DNA of 64,000 bases, from NCBI GenBank assembly GCA_017511715.1, contig JAFWJF010000002.1:1-64000 (forward strand), given 5' to 3'. The notes beneath the pieces were generated by a model that saw nothing but the letters and a program-made list of their open reading frames with translations, did not search any database and was not told the DNA's origin. The DNA is from Alphaproteobacteria bacterium (GTDB taxonomy: Bacteria; Pseudomonadota; Alphaproteobacteria; Rs-D84). Of this stretch, positions 41,583-49,068 are shown piece after piece. Position numbers and translations under genes: made by a program. Each line of letters begins with the position of its first letter. Position 1 is the first letter of the stretch.

Positions 41583-43058
41583 GTGAGAATATATAAAAAC
41601 ATTTTGGGTGTGTTTGTTTTTTGCGCACTTGTTTTGTGCGCGTGTGATTTGCAACCTAGAATTGCATCTATTCCAGACAATATAGGCATGTTTATAGAAG
41701 ACAGGTATCCTGCATTATTGGCAGATCCGGAAACACAACCAGAAATTTATAATTCTGCAGCAACAGATTATGGGGTTTATGCTTCGCCAGAATTGTATGG
41801 TTCGTCCAGTATGGAAGATTATGTTTTATATGCCAGTGTGGACGATTATGTGCTGGTTCCAGAAGTCCAGGAAGATATTAGCGATATAAAAACAAAAGAA
41901 GAACAGAATATAGAAACCGATTACCTGATTGTCCCGCTGTACGGCGGAAATACTGTTGTTGATGAAATTGAAGAAGCGTCAGAACCACAACAAACAAAAG
42001 AGGGAATAATCACTGTCGTAAAGGGGGACACTGTTTATTCTTTGGCACGCAAAAATAATATGAGTGTTTCTGAATTTGCACAAATAAATAATCTGCACGA
42101 ACCATATACTTTGTCGATAGGACAAAAACTGACAACGCAAAGGTTGGTGCTTGAAAAGCCTGTGCCAAATGTCATATCGGTTGAAAAGGTTCAAGAAATT
42201 AAATCTGAAAAATTGGTGGACAAAGAAATAAAAGAACCTCTTCAGGTGACAGAGACGAAACGTGTTAATTTGCAAGAAATAACCGTTCAAAAAGGGGATA
42301 CTTTGTATTCTTTGTCGCGTAAATATGAAATACCAGTTAACGATTTGGCGGTAATGAATAAATTGTCTAGTCCTTTTACATTAAGTGTCGGGCAAAAAAT
42401 CAAAGTACCCAAATTGGAAAATGTAAAAACTGCATCTGTATCAGAAATAAAGACAGCCCCGGTAAGTGCTGAAAAGGTTGTAAAAATTACGCCTGCTAAG
42501 AAGACGGTTGTAAATGAACCCAGAATAATAAAAACATCAAAAGATGTTGCAAAAAAGCAAAATGCGGTAAAAGCACAAACAAAGACTGCGACGCAAATAA
42601 AGCCTGTGCCAACAAAAACTGCATCGCAACAAAAAATATCATCAAACCCAAAGAAAGAATTGCCAAAAATTGTTGCAAGATCGAGTTCTAAGTTTTCTTG
42701 GCCGATTCGCGGTAAAATTTTGTCTGCATATGGAGCAAAAAATAATGGGCTGTTTAATGATGGTATCAATATTGCGGCATCTCTGGGTGCAACTGTTAGG
42801 GCCGCAGAAAATGGTGTTGTGGCATACGCAGGAAACGAAGTCAAAGGTATGGGTAATTTAATCATTATTCAACACAGCGATGGGTGGATGACGGTTTATG
42901 CACATCTTGATTCTATGTCTGTAAAACGCGGGACGCGCGTTGGTGTTGGGACGCCAATTGGCAGGGCTGGAAAAACAGGAAAGGTCGATAAACCACAATT
43001 ACATTTTGAGATTCGCAGAGGAACAAAAGCATATAACCCAACAAAGTATCTTAAATAA
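41583..43058 (+). CDS. NlpD/EnvC-like lipoprotein with degenerate M23 domain
   Basis: Lipoprotein with lipobox LCAC (LVLCACDL). A long acidic stretch is followed by LysM at about residues 143-190 and 233-280 (KGDTVYSLARKNNMSV, KGDTLYSLSRKYEI), a Lys, Thr, Ala and Pro rich linker, and an M23 (LytM) domain at about 370-491. In active M23 enzymes the start of the domain is HxxxD; here it reads NDGIN, and other ligand positions are altered, although LHFEIR and YAHLD are kept. This fits the inactive amidase-activator type (NlpD/EnvC). Expected to help daughter-cell separation with the divisome genes nearby. GTG start chosen from the -10 spacing. Confidence 0.88.
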   Translation: MRIYKNILGVFVFCALVLCACDLQPRIASIPDNIGMFIEDRYPALLADPETQPEIYNSAATDYGVYASPELYGSSSMEDYVLYASVDDYVLVPEVQEDISDIKTKEEQNIETDYLIVPLYGGNTVVDEIEEASEPQQTKEGIITVVKGDTVYSLARKNNMSVSEFAQINNLHEPYTLSIGQKLTTQRLVLEKPVPNVISVEKVQEIKSEKLVDKEIKEPLQVTETKRVNLQEITVQKGDTLYSLSRKYEIPVNDLAVMNKLSSPFTLSVGQKIKVPKLENVKTASVSEIKTAPVSAEKVVKITPAKKTVVNEPRIIKTSKDVAKKQNAVKAQTKTATQIKPVPTKTASQQKISSNPKKELPKIVARSSSKFSWPIRGKILSAYGAKNNGLFNDGINIAASLGATVRAAENGVVAYAGNEVKGMGNLIIIQHSDGWMTVYAHLDSMSVKRGTRVGVGTPIGRAGKTGKVDKPQLHFEIRRGTKAYNPTKYLK

Positions 43059-43060
43059 CA

Positions 43061-43090
43061 AAGGCGTCAAAAATGACGCCTTGGTTTTTT
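43061..43090. terminator. Terminator after the NlpD-like gene
   Basis: AAGGCGTCA-AAAA-TGACGCCTT stem followed by a T run, between convergent genes. Confidence 0.9.
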
Positions 43091-43102
43091 ATCAATAGGT
43101 CG

Positions 43103-43639
43103 TTATTGATTTAATGTTCCCCATGCGGCTTTGTATCCGCCATCACGAGTCAGTTTTAATTTAGCATTGTTTAATTGTGCTGCGGTCAATCCGCGTATTA
43201 TGTAAGATTGTTGCAGACGTTCGCCGTTGGTACTTTTGATTTGTGGTAAATCAATTGCCATTGCTTCTGTGTCACAGCATACGCTGTCATTGCAGGCACC
43301 GCATTGATAAACTTGGGCAGTATATATTTTCCCTGGGCGCAAATGTATCAAGTCAACATTCATTTTCAAGCCGCTTTCTGTTTCCTTGAAATCAATGTAG
43401 CCCATTTCTGCATTGCCACCATCCGCAGAACGTGTGAACATTTTTGCGCGAACATTATGAACGTCATCCCCGCTGTAGTTTTGTTGAAACACGACAGGTT
43501 CAGAATTTTTTTTGTGCTTTTTATGCATTTTTTGTTCATGATATTTGTCGTGGGTATGAGTTGGGCAACTTGTACAGCCCGCAGTTAAAAGTGTGACACC
43601 ACAAAGCGATGCCATTAAAAACAATGATTTGTTTTTCAT
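43103..43639 (-). CDS. Lipoprotein, His/Lys-rich start, SodC-like fold (tentative)
   Basis: Lipobox TAGC (LLTAGCTSC) followed by a His and Lys rich stretch (THTHDKYHEQKMHKKHKK). The rest has a pattern reminiscent of Cu,Zn superoxide dismutase-like barrels (MGYIDFKETESGLKMNVDLIHLRPGKIYTAQVY), with two close cysteine pairs (CGACNDSVCC), but I do not see the usual copper-binding His set in order, so an active SOD is not supported. 178 aa. SD AAAGGAGA before the ATG. Confidence 0.6.
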   Translation of the reverse strand: MKNKSLFLMASLCGVTLLTAGCTSCPTHTHDKYHEQKMHKKHKKNSEPVVFQQNYSGDDVHNVRAKMFTRSADGGNAEMGYIDFKETESGLKMNVDLIHLRPGKIYTAQVYQCGACNDSVCCDTEAMAIDLPQIKSTNGERLQQSYIIRGLTAAQLNNAKLKLTRDGGYKAAWGTLNQ

Positions 43640-43765
43640 AAGGTTTCTCCTTTTGTTGTTTAAGGTTGCATAAGTATTTTACAATAATGATTAAGATATA
43701 TCGTCAGGTTTGATTGCCTAAAGTTAATGAAATAATGCGTGCCGGGCGATTTTTGTGATAAAAAC

Positions 43766-43794
43766 TTGCATTTAGCAAAAAAAGCATATAAAAT
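43766..43794 (+). promoter_or_regulatory. Promoter of tRNA-Lys
   Basis: TTGCAT (43766-43771), 17-bp spacer, TAAAAT (43789-43794); the tRNA begins 11 bases after. Confidence 0.65.
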
Positions 43795-43804
43795 TCACAG
43801 CACT

Positions 43805-43880
43805 GGATGCATAGCTCAGTTGGTAGAGCAACTGACTCTTAATCAGTGGGTCCAGGGTTCGAGTCCCTGTGCGTCCACCA
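43805..43880 (+). tRNA. tRNA-Lys (anticodon CTT)
   Basis: Cloverleaf folds by hand: acceptor GGATGCA pairs with TGCGTCC (one G-T pair), D arm GCTC...GAGC, anticodon arm ACTGA-CTCTTAA-TCAGT with anticodon CTT, T arm CAGGG-TTCGAGT-CCCTG and an encoded CCA. 76 nt. Confidence 0.97.
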
Positions 43881-43947
43881 CAAATAAAACCGCCCAATCG
43901 GGCGGGTTTTTATTTGTGTCGCACAGATGGACGAGAAGCCTTTTGCA
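43862..43947 (+). repeat. Direct repeat, copy 1 (tRNA-Lys tail and terminator)
   Basis: 86 bp beginning inside the T arm of tRNA-Lys and running through the CCA, the terminator hairpin and the flank (ACGAGAAGCC). The second copy begins 177 bp further on and differs at one base (position 43941 T, 44118 C). Confidence 0.9.
43881..43916 (+). terminator. tRNA-Lys terminator
   Basis: Long hairpin CAAATAAAA-CCGCCC-AATC-GGGCGG-(G)-TTTTTATTTG, a strong Rho-independent signal directly after the tRNA CCA. Confidence 0.9.
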
Positions 43948-44038
43948 ACAAAGTTGCAGGTTCGACAATGAGTAAGCGAAAACGAACGAAGTGAAGTTTG
44001 AGTGCTAACGAATGCGGCGCAGGTCGTTAGACCGAGCC
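43948..44038. other. Spacer between the two tRNA-tail repeats
   Basis: 91 bp between the two 86-bp repeats. No coding frame, tRNA or recognisable element was seen. It contains a short run of similar GAAC/GAAG words (AAAACGAACGAAGTGAAGT) and ends AGACCGAGCC directly before the second copy. Confidence 0.6.
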
Positions 44039-44124
44039 AGTCCCTGTGCGTCCACCACAAATAAAACCGCCCAATCGGGCGGGTTTTTATTTGTGTCGCA
44101 CAGATGGACGAGAAGCCCTTTGCA
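44039..44124 (+). repeat. Direct repeat, copy 2 (tRNA-Lys tail without tRNA body)
   Basis: Second 86-bp copy. It keeps the T-arm 3' side, acceptor 3' strand, CCA and terminator, but the rest of the tRNA is missing, so it is a remnant and not a gene. Confidence 0.9.
44058..44093 (+). terminator. Second copy of the tRNA-Lys terminator
   Basis: Same CCGCCC-AATC-GGGCGG hairpin with a T run, inside repeat copy 2. Confidence 0.85.
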
Positions 44125-44152
44125 TTTTCTGCTTTGTTTATCTGGTGTTGCG

Positions 44153-44161
44153 TGATAAAAT
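44153..44161 (+). promoter_or_regulatory. Extended -10 of the surface-lipoprotein/Slam operon
   Basis: TG-A-TAAAAT 28 bases before the ATG, which has an AAGGGG SD. Confidence 0.5.
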
Positions 44162-44189
44162 AACAATATATAAAGTCAAGGGGAAAAAC

Positions 44190-45524
44190 ATGAAAAGATA
44201 TTTTCTTTTAACATCAGTTTTGGCACTGGCTGCATGTGGTGGTGGTTCCGGTGGTGGTGGCGGAAATGTCGGCGATGCTATTAATGGCAGAATGCCAGGA
44301 AACCCTACCGAACATTTGCGTGCTTCAGATTTAATTGGTGATACAGATAATAATGAAATAACCAGTATGGCATCGGCAATAGTGGTCAAAAATGGTTCTT
44401 CTTGGAGTAGTGTTGCACGTTCAGCAACAGATCCGGACAAAACATCGCACCCTGGATATACAATTTATAAGTTAGACAATGTTGATTTCAAGTTAGCAGG
44501 TGAAGATGATGCGACTTTTAATTTCGAAATCAATGACGATGGCCGTATTGTAAGAGCTGTCGCAAACGGCCAAAAGATAGAACGCGATACAACAGATACG
44601 ACCTTATTTAAAGGAAAAATCTTTCAGTTCGTAAAAGATGGTGATGACAAAGAAGTGGTGACTGTTATGGATAATGATCCAGAACATCCTGTTAATCAAG
44701 CTGCTCTGAGTGCTGCATTGGAGGCTGCAGTTACCGCTGAAAAGTTAACACAAGATGAAGCAAATGCCGGTCATTGGAATTATTTGGAACAAAATTGGAA
44801 ATTTGACACCAGCGGCAAAGATAAAGGTTTGACTTATTCTGATTTTGGGTATTTTACATCAACAAATCTTAGAAAATTATCCGATATCAGTTTTGATTCA
44901 GAAGGAAATGTTCAGGGAACAGAGAACCCAACAGATCACGAATCTGTGATGTTGTTCGCCGGCGGATATGGTATCTTACCAGAAGCAACCAGACCAATCA
45001 ACGGTGCGCATTTTACCGGGACAGCAATTGGGGTAATAAATACCTCTATTGATGGAACGGATGGTGAATTGTCTGGTGACCAAAAAGAGATCTATGAACA
45101 TAGTTGGGAAGATCAGGAACACGGTATTTATAACAAAACTGAAACAGCAAAATTGTCGACAAAGAAAGCGGAATTGGACATAGATTCAAACGGAAATCCA
45201 ATTATATGGATGCCGTTTGGCAGTGACGGTACCGCCACAGATGTTCGCGATGGTTCCAGTGTTCAATGGTATAATGTTAGGGTGACCGATGGCGATGTAG
45301 AATTTGTGGTGCCAACGGGTAAAACAGAATCTGATATTACAAAACGTTTTTCACACGATAATGATGCGGCTGACAACCCAATACAAGAAGTTGATGCCAG
45401 ATATTATGGTATAAATACCCCGGTTGAGGCAACTGGCATAGTTGTTTATGAACAGGAACACGATTTGGGTGATGGCAATACAACGCGTAACTTTAATTTT
45501 CAGGCGGCTTATGGTATGAAATAA
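44190..45524 (+). CDS. Predicted Slam-dependent surface lipoprotein
   Basis: Lipoprotein: signal peptide, lipobox AAC (LALAACGGGSGGGGG) and a long glycine tether, as in surface-exposed lipoproteins. The body is rich in Asp, Asn, Thr and Gly. The end (ARYYGINTPVEATGIVVYE, then closing FQAAYGMK) resembles the C-terminal barrel domain of Slam clients such as TbpB/HpuA (pattern F/YYG..A.E..G, final strand). The next gene, three bases on, encodes a Slam-type exporter, which fits cognate client and exporter. The start at MKRYFLLTSV is set by SD AAGGGG and signal peptide; longer in-frame extension would cross the tRNA repeat. Ligand unknown. Confidence 0.8.
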   Translation: MKRYFLLTSVLALAACGGGSGGGGGNVGDAINGRMPGNPTEHLRASDLIGDTDNNEITSMASAIVVKNGSSWSSVARSATDPDKTSHPGYTIYKLDNVDFKLAGEDDATFNFEINDDGRIVRAVANGQKIERDTTDTTLFKGKIFQFVKDGDDKEVVTVMDNDPEHPVNQAALSAALEAAVTAEKLTQDEANAGHWNYLEQNWKFDTSGKDKGLTYSDFGYFTSTNLRKLSDISFDSEGNVQGTENPTDHESVMLFAGGYGILPEATRPINGAHFTGTAIGVINTSIDGTDGELSGDQKEIYEHSWEDQEHGIYNKTETAKLSTKKAELDIDSNGNPIIWMPFGSDGTATDVRDGSSVQWYNVRVTDGDVEFVVPTGKTESDITKRFSHDNDAADNPIQEVDARYYGINTPVEATGIVVYEQEHDLGDGNTTRNFNFQAAYGMK

Positions 45525-45527
45525 ACC

Positions 45528-46871
45528 TTGAAACGATTATTGGCTTTTTTTGCGTTTCTTGTTCTTCAGCCCACGTTTTTGTGGGCTGAATCTGATTTGA
45601 ATAAGTCCGAATCTATGTCTGCGCTGGATACTGTCCGGGTGGCGGGGCGTTTGGTGAATATGGGAGATTTTGACCGTGCACAGCAGTTGCTGATACAATT
45701 ACCAAAAACAAACAGTTTGTCGGTTGAACTGGAAAGGTGGTTCTTACTGGCACAGATGGAACAGCGCAAGGGGAATTATGAAGAGGCTGTGCGAATATAT
45801 CGCAAAATACTTGATGACCAACCAGATTTGGCGCGTGTTCGTTTCGAATTGGCGTTATGTTATATGAAGATGGGTTATTGGTACCGGGCAGATTATCATT
45901 TGCGCCTTGCGATGGCAGGTAAAGATTTGCCTGAAAACGTGAAACAGATGATGGCTTATTATCGCTATGTTGTGCGCCAAAATAAACGTTGGAACGTTTG
46001 GTTTAATTTTGGTGCCGCCCCGGACAGTAATATTAATAATGGTAATGGTGGCGAAGAGTGCGTTGTCAATGGCTGGGGGCGTTTTTGTCGCAATCTTAAA
46101 GAACCAGAATCTGTTATGGGGTCAAATCTGACTTTGGGGGGCAGTTATGAATTTGTGCTGTCTGATCATTGGCGTTGGAAAAGTGATGCGAATATTTATT
46201 CTAATACGTATAATAATCACGATTATGACGATTTGTATTTGTCGGCATCTTCTGGGCCTAGGTATATCTGGTCGCGTGGTGATGTTTGGCTTGCCGCAAT
46301 AGGGGCACGTCGGTGGTATGGGAATGAAAAATATAATTATTCTTATGGTGCCAAAATAGATACAAATTATGATTGGACACGAAAAATGTCTTCAGGGCTG
46401 TCGTTGCGTTATATGGAAAATAAATATGATGAATATGGCGCTTTTTTTAATGGACAAACATATTCATCAAATCTGCGATTTGTGTATTCTTTTAATGCGC
46501 GTTTGTATGGACTGCTTCGGGGCGGGGTAAATCGCGAAACGACAGTGATTTCAAGTTATTCTTATTGGCAGCCAAATTTTGCCATTGGGTTGGGTATAGA
46601 AATGCCTTATGGTTTTCATATATATGCGGAACCGTCATTTTTTATGTCTAAATATGATGAAGCCCAATGGGTGGTTAAAGATAATGCTTTTGTACAAATC
46701 ACAGAGCGCGATTTTGTTCAGAGATATTCGTTATCAATTTCTAATAATAAATTTGATGTATGGGGGTTTGTGCCGACTTTTACAATATCTTATACAAAGC
46801 GCGATTCAAACATATGGCAAAGAGAATACAATAAAACAACTCTCGAATTTACAATGCAACAGCGGTTTTAA
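45528..46871 (+). CDS. Slam-family outer-membrane exporter (type XI secretion)
   Basis: Translocates lipoproteins to the cell surface. A signal peptide (LAFFAFLVLQPTFLWA) is followed by an N-terminal TPR-like periplasmic domain (about residues 35-150: GDFDRAQQLLIQLP, QRKGNYEEAVRIYRKIL, LALCYMKMGYWYRADYHL) and a barrel of about 290 residues (from NVWFNFGAAPDSNINN to EFTMQQRF). This two-part architecture is that of Slam/DUF560 proteins as I know them. Start is TTG with weak spacing to the upstream stop (TAA-ACC-TTG). The Slam label is by architecture and should be checked by profile search. Confidence 0.82.
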   Translation: MKRLLAFFAFLVLQPTFLWAESDLNKSESMSALDTVRVAGRLVNMGDFDRAQQLLIQLPKTNSLSVELERWFLLAQMEQRKGNYEEAVRIYRKILDDQPDLARVRFELALCYMKMGYWYRADYHLRLAMAGKDLPENVKQMMAYYRYVVRQNKRWNVWFNFGAAPDSNINNGNGGEECVVNGWGRFCRNLKEPESVMGSNLTLGGSYEFVLSDHWRWKSDANIYSNTYNNHDYDDLYLSASSGPRYIWSRGDVWLAAIGARRWYGNEKYNYSYGAKIDTNYDWTRKMSSGLSLRYMENKYDEYGAFFNGQTYSSNLRFVYSFNARLYGLLRGGVNRETTVISSYSYWQPNFAIGLGIEMPYGFHIYAEPSFFMSKYDEAQWVVKDNAFVQITERDFVQRYSLSISNNKFDVWGFVPTFTISYTKRDSNIWQREYNKTTLEFTMQQRF

Positions 46872-46878
46872 TACTGTG

Positions 46879-46906
46879 TTGAAAAATTGTATTTTTATGC
46901 TTTAAT
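46879..46906 (+). promoter_or_regulatory. Promoter of tatD-tcdA (leaderless)
   Basis: TTGAAA (46879-46884), 16-bp spacer, TTTAAT (46901-46906) with TG at 46898-46899. The -10 ends seven bases before the ATG at 46914; no SD. Confidence 0.55.
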
Positions 46907-46913
46907 GGTTTTT

Positions 46914-47582
46914 ATGAAAATAATAGATGCGCACAGCCATATTGATTATATAACCCATAAATTCCAAGATGATGTTGTTGGGACTGTTTGTTGTACGACA
47001 AAAGAATCGGAATGGAACAAGTTGGTCGAATTGATGGGGCGGGATAAAAATATTTATGGCGCGTTTGGTATTCATCCATGGTTTATAGACACCGTTAAGG
47101 ATGGTTGGGAAAAACGGTTAGAGTGTTTGTTGAAAACGAATCGGGATTATATGGTTGGAGAAATAGGACTTGATAAATATAAACCTGATATAAGCAAGCA
47201 AATAGATGTTTTCCAAAAGCAATTTGATATGGCGATTCGTTTGCATCGAACGGTATTTTTACATTGTGTTGGTGCGTGGGATAAAATATTGCATGTTCTA
47301 AAGCAATATAAACAATCTGATTTGCCGATAATTGTTCTGCATGATTTTAATGCAAATAATGAAGTTTTGGCACAGTTATTATTATATAAAAACATGTATT
47401 TTTCTTTTGGTAAAAATGTTCTATACGGCAGATTCCGCCGTATAGAAGAAATTCCAATGGATAAGATTTTGGTTGAATCAGATTCTGATAAAAATATAAT
47501 TTTGAAAGATATTATTGATAAAACATCAAAAAACGAATCGGTTATTTATAACAATACATTAAAGGTGTTGCATAATGAATAG
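46914..47582 (+). CDS. TatD-family hydrolase
   Basis: Metal-dependent amidohydrolase-fold nuclease. Motifs: DAHSHIDY at the start, GIHPW, VGEIGLD, LHCVGAW, VLHDF and ESDSD. The set of metal ligands seems complete. Length 222 aa is at the short end (TatD about 260). The ATG lies seven bases after the -10 box. Overlaps tcdA by eight bases. An unusual perfect inverted repeat (CTATACGGC/GCCGTATAG) lies inside the gene. Confidence 0.9.
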   Translation: MKIIDAHSHIDYITHKFQDDVVGTVCCTTKESEWNKLVELMGRDKNIYGAFGIHPWFIDTVKDGWEKRLECLLKTNRDYMVGEIGLDKYKPDISKQIDVFQKQFDMAIRLHRTVFLHCVGAWDKILHVLKQYKQSDLPIIVLHDFNANNEVLAQLLLYKNMYFSFGKNVLYGRFRRIEEIPMDKILVESDSDKNIILKDIIDKTSKNESVIYNNTLKVLHNE

Positions 47583-48249
47583 ATTACACAGAATCACTTT
47601 GTTGTTGGGGCAAGAGGCTGTAAACAAATTGCGAAACGCAACGGTTATGGTTGTCGGTTGTGGTGCGGTTGGTTCTTTTGCAATAGAAGCCTTGGCACGA
47701 AGTGGGGTTGGACATATTATAATTATAGATTTTGATGATGTCGAAGAATCAAACATAAATCGTCAATTGTTTGCTCTTGATTCAACTGTGGGCAATGCAA
47801 AGGTTGATGTCGCAAAAGACAGAATACTTGATGTTAACCCAAATATAAAAGTTGATGCAAAAAAATTGTTCTTTGATTCAGAAACAGACTTGGCTATAAA
47901 ACCTGACTTCGTTATTGATGCAATCGATTCTGTTCAATCAAAAATTGCACTTTATAAGTGGTGCATGAAAAACAAAATACCTTTTGTTTCTTCTATGGGG
48001 GCGGCACGTAAAACGGATATATCAAAAATTAAAATAGGCAAAATATCAAAAACCAGCGTTTGTCCCCTGGCATCAAAAATAAGACATATTGTTCGTGAAG
48101 AAAAACTGAAAGATTTTCCCGTGGTTTATTCGACAGAAAACGCAAGTCCACAAAAAAATGGCGGTCGTGAATTTGGTTCTATTATAACAGTCACGGGGAC
48201 CTTTGGGTTAATGTTGGCTGATTTTTGTATAAAAAAATTGATTTCATAA
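47575..48249 (+). CDS. tcdA: tRNA threonylcarbamoyladenosine dehydratase TcdA
   Basis: E1-like (ThiF/MoeB) enzyme making cyclic t6A37 in tRNA. Nucleotide-binding motif VVGCGAVGSFAIEALARSGVG (about residues 20-40), SNINRQLFALDSTVGNAKVDV, and DAIDSVQSKIAL. Length 224 aa fits TcdA. Ends GTFGLMLADFCIKKL. Co-translated with the TatD gene. Confidence 0.88.
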   Translation: MNRLHRITLLLGQEAVNKLRNATVMVVGCGAVGSFAIEALARSGVGHIIIIDFDDVEESNINRQLFALDSTVGNAKVDVAKDRILDVNPNIKVDAKKLFFDSETDLAIKPDFVIDAIDSVQSKIALYKWCMKNKIPFVSSMGAARKTDISKIKIGKISKTSVCPLASKIRHIVREEKLKDFPVVYSTENASPQKNGGREFGSIITVTGTFGLMLADFCIKKLIS

Positions 48250-48377
48250 GTCTTTTGTATACGGCTGATTTTGTGCTTTGTGATAAATATCCTAAGGATA
48301 CATGCCTATATAAATATTATATGCTGTCTGATAGAATACGAAGTGTTGAGATTAATCAGCAACAAAAGGAGATGATT

Positions 48378-48980
48378 ATGAAAAAACTTATTGCCACATC
48401 AATGGCAGTATTAATCGCTGCCCCGGCATTTGCAGGTGGGCGGGCATATGAACAACAAACGACCAGCTTTTTGGGTTGGGACATTTTGCCATATGTTGCA
48501 TTACGTGGTGGTGCTACATACGGTAATATCAATTACAGTTTTAATGATACAAAAGAAAGTGTGTCTCAAAACTTGTACCAGCTTCGTGCAGCATTAGGTT
48601 TGGCTATTTATGATAAATCGCGTGTTGAAATCGAAGGTTCTTTCTTTACGAAAGGGAACAAAACGAAAACTTTTGGTGATTTCCAAAATGCCGGTGTTTC
48701 CACAGAGAACATAGAATTGATGGCAAATGTATATATGGATTTGTGGCACTTTAAGTACATACAGCCTTTTGCAGGACTTGGTGCTGGTATGGCCTTTATC
48801 AATACACAGGCTGCAGATGTTAGCAACGATGGTACAAAGTTTTCCGCAATGGGTACTTTGGGTTTAGCAATGCCATTTGGCTGCTTTAATGTCGAAGTTG
48901 CAGCGCGTTATAACTATATTGACATTATGTCTGGGATGCACAATTTCAGCGGTGATGTTGGTATTCGTTATATGTTCTAA
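48378..48980 (+). CDS. Small outer-membrane barrel protein (OmpW/Opa-like)
   Basis: Signal peptide (VLIAAPAFAGG) then eight strand-like segments (YVALRGGATYGNINYSF, YQPFAGLGAGMAFI-type, VEVAARYNYIDIM) ending VGIRYMF, the classic last strand with Phe. Length 200 aa fits the eight-stranded Opa/OmpX/OmpW-like class. SD AAAGGAG lies six bases upstream. The 128-nt leader before it contains a small palindrome (TATCC-TAA-GGATA) and no gene. Confidence 0.85.
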   Translation: MKKLIATSMAVLIAAPAFAGGRAYEQQTTSFLGWDILPYVALRGGATYGNINYSFNDTKESVSQNLYQLRAALGLAIYDKSRVEIEGSFFTKGNKTKTFGDFQNAGVSTENIELMANVYMDLWHFKYIQPFAGLGAGMAFINTQAADVSNDGTKFSAMGTLGLAMPFGCFNVEVAARYNYIDIMSGMHNFSGDVGIRYMF

Positions 48981-49002
48981 ACTATTTCCTCGTTTCGCTT
49001 TG

Positions 49003-49028
49003 AATCCCGTTTCAAACGGGATTTTTTT
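49003..49028 (+). terminator. Terminator after the small barrel gene
   Basis: AATCCCGTTT-C-AAACGGGATT stem followed by a T run. Confidence 0.9.
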
Positions 49029-49050
49029 GTTGTATTGAAAAATCTTGGTG

Positions 49051-49059
49051 TGTTAATAT
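49051..49059 (+). promoter_or_regulatory. Extended -10 (TGTTAATAT), leaderless
   Basis: TG-T-TAATAT nine bases before the ATG at 49069, no conventional SD placement (GGGTG lies too close). Confidence 0.5.
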
Positions 49060-49068
49060 TTGGGTGTT

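Noticed and set aside
43739-43975. Plus-strand frame across tRNA-Lys
   Set aside because: It overlaps the whole tRNA and the terminator.
43862-44124. attL/attR pair of a mobile element in tRNA-Lys
   Set aside because: The repeat continues well past the tRNA and no integrase or cargo is between; simple duplication is equally likely. Kept as a finding, not as an att call.
44046-44189. Longer N-terminus for the surface lipoprotein
   Set aside because: It would read through the tRNA-tail repeat and terminator and bury the signal peptide inside the protein.
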